Source of the DNA: a virus
IMG/VR virus record: IMGVR_UViG_3300037882_001994
Coordinates: 1-20,945 of that record
DNA: 20,945 bases
Direction: 5' to 3' (one strand)
Positions 5,623 through 13,482 of this stretch are shown in pieces. Every line of letters begins with the position of its first letter. Position 1 is the first letter of the stretch. The translations under genes were made by a program, and so were the position numbers. The notes under the pieces were generated by a model, which saw only the letters and a program-made list of their open reading frames with translations, did no database searches and had not been told where the DNA came from.

Positions 5623-6508
5623 ATACCCAATATATATTGTCTCTAAGGGAAGATGGGAAAATCCGTTGACGGCAAGGTTTTTTATTAAAGATGGGATTAA
5701 CTTCAAAATACTTGTAGAGCCTCAGGAGTATGAAAAATACTGTGAGTCACTTGGAACACAGTATGTCTTAAAGCTGCCTTTTTCAAATCTCGGAGTAGGA
5801 AGCTACCCTGCTAGAAACTTTGCTTGGGAACACTCTATTTCCTTGGGGGCAAAAAGACATTGGGTCTTTGATGATAATATAAGACAGATAAGAAGGTTAA
5901 ATCATGGAAAAAGAATCCCATGCAACGGACTAATAGCAATTCAAGCACTAGAGGATTTCACCGACCGCTATATGAACGTAGGAATAACGGCTTTTAATTA
6001 TCTTATGTTTGTTACAAACGAAACAAAAAAACCCTTCTTTTTAAACGTTCACGCCTATTCTGCAATGCTTATGCTTAACGAAATGCCCCATAGGTGGAGA
6101 TTAAAATATAATGAAGACGTTGACCTGTGCCTACAAGTTTTAGACGCAGGGCTTTGTACTCTTCTATTTAATGCCTTTATGGTAGATAAGACCAGCACAG
6201 TTGCAAAGATGAAGGGCGGCAACCAGACAGAACTTTATAAAGGGAATGCCCATGAAAAAAAAGTTCTTAAAGCCCGAACACTTGAGGAGATTTGGCCTCA
6301 GTATGCTGAGACGGTGATGAGGTTTAATAGACCTCACCACAAGGTGGATTGGAAAAAACACTTTAAGCACCCGTTAATTAGAAGAAAGGATTTTGATTTT
6401 AACACAACTGATAAGATAGATAACTTTGGTCTAGAGCTAAAAGCTAAGGGAGTTATCAGGTCAGAAGCCCTGAAAGACTTATTAAATTTGACACAGACGA
6501 ACAAGTGA
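5615..6508 (+). CDS. TET-associated-type glycosyltransferase, possible DNA base modifier
   Basis: The 297-residue protein opens with YIVSKGR (7-13), TARFF, then KILVEPQEYEKY (31-42), PARNFAWEH (66-74) and WVFDDNI (83-89). FDDN is the metal-binding DxD-like motif of this GT-A family. YNEDVDL (165-171) is the likely catalytic acidic segment and GGNQTELY (201-208) a further conserved patch. The family was described in phages next to TET/JBP dioxygenases, where it adds sugar to oxidised 5-methylcytosine in DNA. Neither a dioxygenase nor a methyltransferase is present in this window, so the acceptor base is unknown. It overlaps the ParB-like gene by 8 bases. Confidence 0.75.
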   Translation: MNKYPIYIVSKGRWENPLTARFFIKDGINFKILVEPQEYEKYCESLGTQYVLKLPFSNLGVGSYPARNFAWEHSISLGAKRHWVFDDNIRQIRRLNHGKRIPCNGLIAIQALEDFTDRYMNVGITAFNYLMFVTNETKKPFFLNVHAYSAMLMLNEMPHRWRLKYNEDVDLCLQVLDAGLCTLLFNAFMVDKTSTVAKMKGGNQTELYKGNAHEKKVLKARTLEEIWPQYAETVMRFNRPHHKVDWKKHFKHPLIRRKDFDFNTTDKIDNFGLELKAKGVIRSEALKDLLNLTQTNK

Positions 6509-6582
6509 AACTAAACTAACTATATGCACCAAATCGGAAGGTCTTTATAAATACAGACAAATACAAGCCAGAATTTTGTGAA

Positions 6583-6936
6583 ATGCTCATTGATCACATG
6601 GCAAGAAGTAAAAGCTATGACTCATTTCCTGCAATCATTTGGGACAAGTTTAAAGTCTATGTAGGGCTATCAACTATGTATGACTGGGAGAAAAGAATAC
6701 CTGAGTGGAAAGAGGCAAAAGAAATCGCAGTAAGCAAGACCTTAGACTTTATGGAAACAAGGCTTGCTGTGAAAATCTCAGGGCAGGAAGTAAAAGGAAT
6801 CGACTCAAGAAAGATTGATTCTTATTGCTTGATGGGAGCATTGGCTAGAAGGTTTCCGCACATCTATTCTGACAAATCGCAAATAGACCACACCGTCACA
6901 GCCAAAAGATTAATCATTGAAGGAATGGATGAGTGA
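6583..6936 (+). CDS. terS: terminase small subunit
   Basis: DNA-recognition subunit of the packaging motor. Residues MLIDHMARSKSYDSFPA, W-D-K-F-x-V, then ST-x-Y-D-W are the helix-turn-helix segment of phage small terminases; the C-terminal half holds the oligomerisation and large-subunit contact region. The ATG at 6583 has no ribosome-binding site and cuts into the conserved opening: upstream codons read N-T-D-K-Y-K-P-E-F-C-E, the usual start of this family. The frame is open to 6520 but contains no ATG, GTG or TTG there; ATA at 6547 lies five bases after GGAAGG. The true start is therefore probably 6547. The end overlaps the large subunit by eight bases. Confidence 0.8.
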   Translation: MLIDHMARSKSYDSFPAIIWDKFKVYVGLSTMYDWEKRIPEWKEAKEIAVSKTLDFMETRLAVKISGQEVKGIDSRKIDSYCLMGALARRFPHIYSDKSQIDHTVTAKRLIIEGMDE

Positions 6937-8206
6937 AATCCGTTGGCGACCTTGGGCGATTCAAAAAGAAGTTTTAAAAGCACGACACGATTACCGCTAT
7001 AGATTAATGTTTGCAGGAAAGCGCGGATCAAAGAGTGAAGTAGCTTACGTTGATACTTGTCTTAAGATAGAAGAAAAACCAAACTACATCAGCAACGGAG
7101 TCGATCCGTATTTAATTGTCATTATCGCACCAACTCATCAAATGTTGCAAAAGCTCGTCTGGCCTAAATTCATAAAATTCGCAGCGCCATGGATAAAAGA
7201 ATTTGTACCATCAGCAAATAAAATTGTTTGCAATGATGGCGAGACAATTATCTATGGCATTAGCGCCGAAAAGATTTCCAGGATGGAAGGTCTTAAGGTT
7301 CACCACATTCACATAACAGAAGTCTTTCAGGTAAAAGAAGAAGTATTTTTAGAATCACTTGCAAGAACGACCGACACAAAAGGCTCAATCACAATAGACG
7401 GATCTTTAGGCCCTCAGTTAATTAACCCTAAAAATCATTGGGTTTATAAACACTTTAAGGAAAAACATTTTCCCAATAGTAAGATATGGGAATGGGCGAC
7501 GATAGAAAATCCCTACATAGACAAAGAAGAAATCCTAAAGATGAGGGAGGCGCTTGATCTGAAAACTTTCCGATCTATGTATGAGATTGATTGGGACACG
7601 CCACCACTTCATGCTGTGTATGATAATTTCTCAGAAAAAAATATTATTGATAGTTATTCACCTTTAAACAAATTAGAAACGATCATCTCAATTGACTGGG
7701 GGTTTGCCCACCCGATGGCAGTTGTGTTCTTGCAGTACGATCGGGCGCGAGATATTTTCTATCAGTTCGATGAGATCATTAAATCAAAACTAACTCTTGA
7801 TAAACTCTATCAACTAATCAAACAAAAGATCGAGCAACACAATTTACAAAATGTAAAATGGGTCTGCGATGTGGCAGGGAATCAAGAGCGTGAGCAATTG
7901 GGAATAAGCAACGTGCGCTGGTTTTGGGAAAATCATCAAATAAGAATCCAGTCTAGTCGGTTAAAGGTTTTAAAAACGGTTGCCATTATTCGCTCCTACA
8001 TTCAGAATAGTAACGAAGTCGTCAGATTTTTTATCTCAAAGAACTGTGAACTAACGATAGATGGGCTTAAGCGTTATCGTTATGTGGTGAAAGACGGGGT
8101 TGTGCAGAATGAGAATCCCGAGAAGATAGATGATGATGGAGTCGACGCATTACGCTATGGAATTTTAAACGGCGCTAAAACAATATCAGGGATCGAAATA
8201 TCATGA
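6929..8206 (+). CDS. terL: terminase large subunit
   Basis: ATPase-nuclease of the packaging motor, 425 residues from ATG 6929, which follows AAGGA inside the end of the small-subunit gene. Walker A is GKRGSKSE (30-37), Walker B ends HIHITE (126-131) with Thr-Glu in place of the usual Asp-Glu, and an IAPTH segment lies at 66-70. The C-terminal RNase H-like nuclease shows its three acids: Asp256 in SIDWG, Asp314 in VCDVAG and Asp406 in DDDGVDAL. The length is on the short side but complete. The ATP and nuclease motifs plus the order small subunit-large subunit-portal make the call firm. Confidence 0.93.
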   Translation: MSEIRWRPWAIQKEVLKARHDYRYRLMFAGKRGSKSEVAYVDTCLKIEEKPNYISNGVDPYLIVIIAPTHQMLQKLVWPKFIKFAAPWIKEFVPSANKIVCNDGETIIYGISAEKISRMEGLKVHHIHITEVFQVKEEVFLESLARTTDTKGSITIDGSLGPQLINPKNHWVYKHFKEKHFPNSKIWEWATIENPYIDKEEILKMREALDLKTFRSMYEIDWDTPPLHAVYDNFSEKNIIDSYSPLNKLETIISIDWGFAHPMAVVFLQYDRARDIFYQFDEIIKSKLTLDKLYQLIKQKIEQHNLQNVKWVCDVAGNQEREQLGISNVRWFWENHQIRIQSSRLKVLKTVAIIRSYIQNSNEVVRFFISKNCELTIDGLKRYRYVVKDGVVQNENPEKIDDDGVDALRYGILNGAKTISGIEIS

Positions 8207-9717
8207 TTAACTTACTCGATAGAAATGTTGTTCAGAAACTTTTACAGGAAGCTTTCTCGCCCGAGGAAGATAGGTACAGAAGATCAATCGACTCTCAATG
8301 GAAAATACTTAGGGGCAATCTTAATCATTTCGTGAGCGCTGACCTGCAAAGAATTTACCCAAAAACATACGCCTCATTTACTGCGACCGATATTAACTTG
8401 GCTAAAAAGATCACGCACAAAAGATCACAGGCATACAAGAAAAACCCTATTCGCGTATTAGACAAAGAAGTTGAGACAAATACATATCAAGACTTAATGG
8501 AAGAGATTGATGCGCTGAAAGTTCTAAGAACTCATGATGCTTACTATAACTTTTTTAAATACTCATGCGTTTGGTTTAATTACTATGAGACCGCAGAAAA
8601 GAAGCAAAAGATTATTCTTAGAGCGCTAAGACCAAATCAATTTAAGCGCAGAGTAAACCATAGGGGCGAAACAGAAGTCTTCCTAGTCTTTTTTGGCGAG
8701 ACAGAATCAAGCGCCGTGAGAATTGAGGGCGATGGTAAGCGCGATGCTTTTCAAGGCGCACCAGAAGATAGAAAGAGTACACTTGTCGGAATGTGGTCAA
8801 AAGATCATCACGTTCTAGTTAATGTAAAACTTAATCGAGATCAATTGGATTTTGACTATGAGCCGATCGAAGGCAATCAAACAAATGTAAACCCACTCGG
8901 AATGATTCCTGCCATGTTCTCACAAGAGGGCGACGAGCAGGATAGGCCAGCGCTGAACAATTTAGCCAATCAAACAGTCGCGCTTAATACAATGCTATCA
9001 ACGATCATTACAGGAATGAACGCTCAGGCATTTGGCCAATTAGTAATTAAATATCCTGAGTCACAAAAGATGCCTGATATAGTTCAGCAGGGCATGATGA
9101 CTTTTCTTAAATTGCCTCAGATTGACAAAGACTCTCCTGCTACTGAAGCGGATTACATCACGCCAACTCCTGATCTAGCTAACGCTCTAAATGTCTTTTA
9201 CTCATACGTTAGTGCGATATTAGATGAGCATCAAATTACCGTCTCGTCTATCAAGGGCGATGTTCAAAAGTTCACAAGCGGACTAGACAGGATGTTGGCG
9301 CAAGCGGACACTAACGAAGTTATCGAAGCCAATCAAGAAATTTATTCTCAGGTAGAAAAAGATTTATATTTACTCGTTAAGAAATTCTCTGAGCAAAAAA
9401 GCCAATACTCATTTAAGTCTGCCTCGCTCATGGTTAAATACTACAAGCCTAATCCAATGATGAGCGAGAAAGAAATTCTAGAAAACTCTAAAGTAAAGCT
9501 AGACCTTGGCATCATAGAGGCGCATGAAATTCTACAGGCGCTTGATCCAAATGTGAGTGACAAGGATGCAATCAAGAGAATTGCAGAGATAAAAGCCAAG
9601 GGCAAAGATGTTGTCGAATCGCTTAAGGAAAAATTAGAAAGCGAAACAGATAAAGAAATGGAGTTTATCAGTGCCAATAAACAAGTCGGAAGTGACGTAC
9701 AATCTTCAGATAGCTGA
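8203..9717 (+). CDS. portal protein
   Basis: A 504-residue protein directly after the large terminase, with ATGA overlap. Its composition and order fit siphovirus portals: an early helical region, a beta-rich wing around residues 130-250, the conserved N-P-L-G-M-I-P-A segment near residue 228, a long helical stem region, and an acidic helical C-terminal crown (KEKLESETDKEMEF). Twelve copies would form the channel for DNA at the head vertex. No active site is expected. The call rests on length, segment pattern and gene order. Confidence 0.88.
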   Translation: MINLLDRNVVQKLLQEAFSPEEDRYRRSIDSQWKILRGNLNHFVSADLQRIYPKTYASFTATDINLAKKITHKRSQAYKKNPIRVLDKEVETNTYQDLMEEIDALKVLRTHDAYYNFFKYSCVWFNYYETAEKKQKIILRALRPNQFKRRVNHRGETEVFLVFFGETESSAVRIEGDGKRDAFQGAPEDRKSTLVGMWSKDHHVLVNVKLNRDQLDFDYEPIEGNQTNVNPLGMIPAMFSQEGDEQDRPALNNLANQTVALNTMLSTIITGMNAQAFGQLVIKYPESQKMPDIVQQGMMTFLKLPQIDKDSPATEADYITPTPDLANALNVFYSYVSAILDEHQITVSSIKGDVQKFTSGLDRMLAQADTNEVIEANQEIYSQVEKDLYLLVKKFSEQKSQYSFKSASLMVKYYKPNPMMSEKEILENSKVKLDLGIIEAHEILQALDPNVSDKDAIKRIAEIKAKGKDVVESLKEKLESETDKEMEFISANKQVGSDVQSSDS

Positions 9718-10132
9718 TCTAGTTCCTGAGTTCTCAAAGCTGCCTGCGGATCAAAAAGAAGACATTAAGGAAATGGTCGGCGATCTATTATTGGAAGAGA
9801 TTGAAAGCTTTTTAGACGATTCAATGTCACCCGTAACAGGAAAAGCATTTAAACCAAAGTCAGACGGTGAGCCATCGCAGTTATATTTAACAGGTGATAT
9901 GCGTTCAGTTCTTGAATGGCAATCAGTAAAGGGAGGGATCAAAGTTGGAATATTTGGAAATGGTGAAACTGAAAAGGCTTTTGCACACAACACCGGTGCG
10001 AAAATAACAAAAGATTTCACCATGCCGAAGAGACAATTTATTCCGGAATCGGATCAAACATTCTTTAAACCGATAATTCAAAAAGCAAAGGAGTTGATTC
10101 TAAATGCAATTGAAGATCAAGAAGAATCTTAG
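9671..10132 (+). CDS. virion morphogenesis / tail-completion-like protein, copy A
   Basis: Residues about 50-78 carry SPVTGKAFK followed by LYLTGDM, the pattern of phage virion-morphogenesis (Mu gpG-like) or HK97 gp10-like head-tail proteins. After it come beta strands and a MPKRQFIPES segment (about 117-126), typical of this family. GTG 9671 overlaps the portal end by 47 bases; a second GTG at 9692 is an alternative start. It is followed by a second gene with the same core pattern, so the two look like diverged tandem copies. Role in neck or tail joining is inferred. Confidence 0.65.
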   Translation: MPINKSEVTYNLQIADLVPEFSKLPADQKEDIKEMVGDLLLEEIESFLDDSMSPVTGKAFKPKSDGEPSQLYLTGDMRSVLEWQSVKGGIKVGIFGNGETEKAFAHNTGAKITKDFTMPKRQFIPESDQTFFKPIIQKAKELILNAIEDQEES

Positions 10133-10553
10133 ATTCGGCGAGACATTTAAAGAGGTTCAGAAAGAATTTGCTAACAAAGAAAATGCAGATGCGTTTAAGA
10201 ATCTGCTTCAAGAAACTATTTATCATGGCATCTCGCCTGTAGCAGGGAAAAAGTTTAAGCAATATTCTAACTCATACGCGGAACTTAAAGGAAAGAAGGC
10301 TCCTGTTGATATGACGGTGACAGGTGATATGCTCGACTCGCTAGAAGTAAAAGTTGATAGTGAGAAATTAGTTGTCGAGTTCACTTCACCCATAGCAAAA
10401 TACCATGACATAGATGGCGCAGGTAAAAGCAAGATCATTAGGCGATTACTTCCAAAACAAGGTAGTGAACGCTTTCGATCAGACATTGTAAAGGCGATTA
10501 AAGAATTTGTAACTAAGGCTATTGACAGAGTTGTCAAGAAGCAAAATAATTAA
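10104..10553 (+). CDS. virion morphogenesis / tail-completion-like protein, copy B
   Basis: A 149-residue protein with ISPVAGKKFK, then Y-A-E-L-K-G-K-K-A-P and M-T-V-T-G-D-M-L-D-S-L, the fuller form of the motif also present in the gene before it. The central strands end in PIAKYHDIDG, matching the AFAHNTG segment of copy A. The C-terminus is a long basic helix. It overlaps copy A by 29 bases; AAGGAG lies upstream of ATG 10104. It may be a connector or tail-completion protein, acting with copy A. Confidence 0.65.
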   Translation: MQLKIKKNLRFGETFKEVQKEFANKENADAFKNLLQETIYHGISPVAGKKFKQYSNSYAELKGKKAPVDMTVTGDMLDSLEVKVDSEKLVVEFTSPIAKYHDIDGAGKSKIIRRLLPKQGSERFRSDIVKAIKEFVTKAIDRVVKKQNN

Positions 10554-10563
10554 GGGGAAGCAA

Positions 10564-11148
10564 ATGGAAAATTCTACGAACGTAGAAACTCAGAGCGAAG
10601 GCTCGAACACAGTTGAAATTGAGAAGGTAATGGAAGAGCTTAAAGCTCTCAAGTCTTCAAATGAGAGATTGCTGACTGAATCGAAGGATTGGAAAGCGAA
10701 GTATCAATCGGCCTACACCGAGAAGACTGGGATCGAAAAGCAAAGGCTTGAAAAAGAAGGGAACTTTCAACAACTGCTAGAGCAGGAGAAGAAAGAAAAA
10801 CTTGAGATCGAAAAGAAACTAAAAGATCGAGAGAAATCACTTCTTAAAACACAAGCTAGAGCTATGCTCGCGGAGCTTGCCAAGGACGCTCATGACGTTG
10901 GCGATCTTTTGAAGCTAGATGAAGTTAGCGCTATTCAGTACGATGAGGAAAATCTTACTGTGCTAAAAGATTCTGTTCAAAACTTCGTAGCATCTGTTAG
11001 AGAGAAGAAACCTTGGATGTTTGGGGAAAAGAAAATCCCGACAAGCACTGACGGAAAACCTTCAACGAGTTCAGCTAAATCATTTGCACAAATGACTTCC
11101 AATGAAAGGGAAGCTGAAATGAAAAATAGTTTTAAACAATTACTCTAA
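10564..11148 (+). CDS. capsid scaffolding protein
   Basis: A 194-residue highly charged protein dominated by coiled-coil heptads from about residue 18 to 95 (Glu/Lys/Leu-rich), then a short helical domain and a low-complexity Ser/Thr-rich tail before a final basic helix. This is the GP20-type scaffold layout, and it lies directly before the capsid gene. It would guide procapsid assembly and then leave. Start is ATG 10564 after AAGGGGAAG; a TTG further upstream would only add residues from the preceding frame. Confidence 0.8.
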   Translation: MENSTNVETQSEGSNTVEIEKVMEELKALKSSNERLLTESKDWKAKYQSAYTEKTGIEKQRLEKEGNFQQLLEQEKKEKLEIEKKLKDREKSLLKTQARAMLAELAKDAHDVGDLLKLDEVSAIQYDEENLTVLKDSVQNFVASVREKKPWMFGEKKIPTSTDGKPSTSSAKSFAQMTSNEREAEMKNSFKQLL

Positions 11149-11160
11149 AAGGAGAATATC

Positions 11161-12006
11161 ATGGCTGATGCTTTAATGGGCGTAACAGAAACTTCTGCTG
11201 CTGCTCTTGCTAACATTTCTAAAATTGCTCAAACTTTTCTTATCCAGAACTCAGTTCTACTTCCTACTGTAACTGATTACAGTGCCCTTGCGGTTGCTGG
11301 TGCTTCAAGCATCAAACTCCCGCGCTCGGGCGGATTTACCGTTGGTGACAAATCCGAAAATACCGCAGTCGAAGCACAGATCATCACCTATGCTGCTGAC
11401 ACTATCACTTTCTCACACAGAACAGTTCAGTTCTTACTTGAGAAGATTGCAGCCAAGCACTCAGTTGTTGATGTTGTTTCTGATGCTGTTATGAAAGCTA
11501 CTAAAGCTCTTGCTCTTGACCTTGATGCTAAAATCATTGCTCAACTTGAACTTGCTAGTGCTTCTGGGCCAGATCACCAAATTAACTTCATCGACACTGC
11601 AAATGATGTTATCGCTAAAGGCGACATCCTTGCCGCTCGCAAATTACTTCTTACTCAGAACGTAAATCCTAAAGAGTCTTACCTTCTTGTCGGTCCTGAG
11701 AAGGAAGCCGAAATGTTAGCGCTCGCAGATTTTATTCAGGCAGAAAGATACGGCAGCAACATGCCTATCACTGCTGGTGAGATCGGAAGCGTTTATGGGA
11801 TGAAAGTTCTTGTTCACACTTCTGTTACTGATTACATTCTTGCTTATCACCCAAGCGCAGTTGGTTATGCTTTCTCTCAGCCAATTGAGCTTGATTTCGA
11901 CAAAGACCTTGCAAACATCGGTATGAGATATTCTCTCGACTATATCTTTGGTGCAAAAGTTCTTGACGGTGGTAAACGCTGCGTGAAAGTAGATTCTACT
12001 AACTAA
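11161..12006 (+). CDS. major capsid protein
   Basis: 281 residues after a strong AAAGGAG ribosome-binding site. Ala/Leu-rich N-terminal helix, then beta segments and a long spine-like helix (VVDVVSDAVMKATKALALDLD) followed by the conserved A-K-I-I-A-Q-L region, in keeping with an HK97-fold coat of phage type. The C-terminus has D-L-A-N-I-G-M-R and G-A-K-V-L. Codon choice is strikingly shifted towards CTT, GCT and TCT compared with its neighbours, as expected for the most expressed protein. An intrinsic terminator follows. Scaffold-capsid order supports the call. Confidence 0.9.
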   Translation: MADALMGVTETSAAALANISKIAQTFLIQNSVLLPTVTDYSALAVAGASSIKLPRSGGFTVGDKSENTAVEAQIITYAADTITFSHRTVQFLLEKIAAKHSVVDVVSDAVMKATKALALDLDAKIIAQLELASASGPDHQINFIDTANDVIAKGDILAARKLLLTQNVNPKESYLLVGPEKEAEMLALADFIQAERYGSNMPITAGEIGSVYGMKVLVHTSVTDYILAYHPSAVGYAFSQPIELDFDKDLANIGMRYSLDYIFGAKVLDGGKRCVKVDSTN

Positions 12007-12015
12007 TTAATTTAG

Positions 12016-12041
12016 GGGAGGGCTTCGGCTCTCCCTTTTTT
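12016..12041 (+). terminator. strong rho-independent terminator after the capsid gene
   Basis: GGGAGGGC, loop TTCG, GCTCTCCC gives an 8-bp stem with one G-U pair and a stable tetraloop, followed by six T bases. It lies ten bases after the capsid stop codon and would reduce transcription into the accessory and tail genes or set their level by read-through. Confidence 0.92.
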
Positions 12042-12053
12042 ACATGAGGTCTT

Positions 12054-12314
12054 ATGGCAGAATTTACTCACAAACCACTATCTGGAAAAGTGACTGCGAC
12101 TGGCACAGCAGCAGTTATTTCAGCAAGCGAAAAACAATTACAGCAAGGCATCTGGATTCAAGTGAGAACGGGTGACGCTACTGTAGAAGTGATTGCTGCT
12201 GGTCAAGCAGAAGGCATTAACGTTGCTGCTGGGACTGAGAGATTTTTCCCATGTGATTCATTTAATGATGTTCTTGTTAAGGGATCAGATGACGTTTACT
12301 ATTGGGCATTTTAA
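12054..12314 (+). CDS. small beta-rich virion protein, possible head decoration, 86 aa
   Basis: ATG 12054 lies 12 bases after the terminator's T-run, preceded by a weak ATGAGG. The protein alternates short polar and hydrophobic stretches, consistent with a small beta barrel, with many Ala, Gly, Thr and Val. Placed right after the capsid gene, it could be a decoration protein or head-fibre base. No family motif was recognised. The next gene follows at once. Confidence 0.6.
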   Translation: MAEFTHKPLSGKVTATGTAAVISASEKQLQQGIWIQVRTGDATVEVIAAGQAEGINVAAGTERFFPCDSFNDVLVKGSDDVYYWAF

Positions 12315-13037
12315 TTGAAGCTAATTATACCGACACTATTTACGCCATCATCATCGATATTCTCACCGAGCGATGTGAGTGGATTACTTGCGTGGTGGAA
12401 ATCTGATGCGGGAGTTTTAAACCCATCTAATGCCGGAGCTGGGCATAGCGATCATGTGAAAACTTGGCAAGATCAATCTGGAAACAGCAGATCACTAGAG
12501 CAGAACACTGGTGCTAATAGACCTACTTATAACACAAGTTCATTCAGTAGGCCTGTTATCGAATTTGACGAGCTTGGGCCTGATTTTCTTATTACATCGA
12601 CAACTCAGCCAAGCGATACAGTGCCTTATACTATTTTTTTAACATGGGCACCAAGAACAGGCGTGAACAATGCTTCAATTGTTTTCAATACTAACCAAGC
12701 AGGAGTTGGTTCTTTCTTTCTAGAAGATGCTGGCACTGACACATTTTATTTAAACGCTGGCGCAAGTGTTTTGGGCTCAGCTTATACGCTAAACTCATTT
12801 GCATATTCAGCAATTGTCTTTAATGGTGCAAGCTCTAAGCATTATAAGAACGGTACACTCATCGGCACGGATAACCCGGGAACTAGAGCACTTGCAGGAT
12901 TTTGCCTAGGCGCTTACATCACAGGCGGTGATCCGACTCATATGTATGTTAGTGAGTGTTTAATATTTAACTCAGAATTGAGCGCAGGCGATCTTGCTAA
13001 TATGCACAGCTATTTAGCTGGGAGATTGCCAGCATGA
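12315..13037 (+). CDS. LamG/concanavalin-like lectin-fold virion protein
   Basis: 240 residues. DVSGLLAWWKSDAGV (20-34), then W-Q-D-Q-S-G-N (about 51-57) and N-R-P-T-Y (68-72) are the signature opening of LamG-type jelly-roll proteins; the H-Y-K-N-G-T-L-I-G (about 181-189) and M-Y-V-S-E-C-L-I-F (about 212-220) segments are the matching later strands. These domains bind sugars or glycoproteins. In a phage this suggests a head or tail adhesin. The start is TTG 12315, one base after the previous stop; no ATG or Shine-Dalgarno is available, so translation is likely coupled. No signal peptide is seen. Confidence 0.75.
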   Translation: MKLIIPTLFTPSSSIFSPSDVSGLLAWWKSDAGVLNPSNAGAGHSDHVKTWQDQSGNSRSLEQNTGANRPTYNTSSFSRPVIEFDELGPDFLITSTTQPSDTVPYTIFLTWAPRTGVNNASIVFNTNQAGVGSFFLEDAGTDTFYLNAGASVLGSAYTLNSFAYSAIVFNGASSKHYKNGTLIGTDNPGTRALAGFCLGAYITGGDPTHMYVSECLIFNSELSAGDLANMHSYLAGRLPA

Positions 13038-13213
13038 GCACTTTAACCACAGTCAGAGTATTCTTAGAAGCAAAATCAAAAGAGGAAATGATAATCAAAC
13101 AAATGGAAAATAATTCTAAGCGAGGCACTTGGTTCGATTATTCTGTGCCAGTGAAAGATGGAAATGTTTGGGTCTGCTGGTATTTCGATGACCTAATGAA
13201 GAGGCCTAGATGA
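13034..13213 (+). CDS. small hypothetical protein, 59 aa
   Basis: Starts and ends in ATGA overlaps with both neighbours, which strongly supports a real gene. Begins MSTLTTVRVF and has an aromatic-rich second half (W-F-D-Y, then V-W-V-C-W-Y-F-D-D), with a basic end. No family recognised. It is linked to the fibre and lectin genes by position only. Confidence 0.6.
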   Translation: MSTLTTVRVFLEAKSKEEMIIKQMENNSKRGTWFDYSVPVKDGNVWVCWYFDDLMKRPR

Positions 13214-13482
13214 GTCATACATTAGAAGACAAAGACTATTTATCATTTGAACAATTGTCGACTGCTTCATATGCGCGAAAAGTAAAAGTAACATCAATCG
13301 AAGAGGGATTACTTGCGGGGGTGACTTACGATTATCTCTCAATGGCATTAAGCGCAGGGGACACGACAGAAACCTATACATATAAAACAGGCGGCGCAGG
13401 AGGAACAACTGTTGCGACCGTAGTTGTTGTTTACACGACAAGCGCAAGATCAATTTTATCTTCAGTAACAAGGACAGTTTAA
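13210..13482 (+). CDS. hypothetical virion-associated protein, 90 aa
   Basis: ATG 13210 overlaps the previous stop. Ser/Thr/Gly-rich and beta-like, with G-G-A-G-G-T-T in the middle and a Val-rich strand near the end, similar in style to small phage structural proteins or fibre-base proteins. It precedes the fibre gene with no gap. No firm family. Confidence 0.55.
   Translation: MSHTLEDKDYLSFEQLSTASYARKVKVTSIEEGLLAGVTYDYLSMALSAGDTTETYTYKTGGAGGTTVATVVVVYTTSARSILSSVTRTV

Noticed and set aside
6917-6928. TTG start for the large terminase
   Set aside because: ATG 6929 has AAGGA at good distance; the TTG would lie within the Shine-Dalgarno region.
9441-10537. Several minus-strand open frames opposite the portal end and morphogenesis genes
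   Set aside because: Ser/Leu-rich mirror translations of Lys/Glu-rich genes, no ribosome-binding sites, no minus-strand context.
10522-10563. TTG-started extension of the scaffold protein
   Set aside because: The extra 14 codons overlap the previous gene and ATG 10564 has its own ribosome-binding site.
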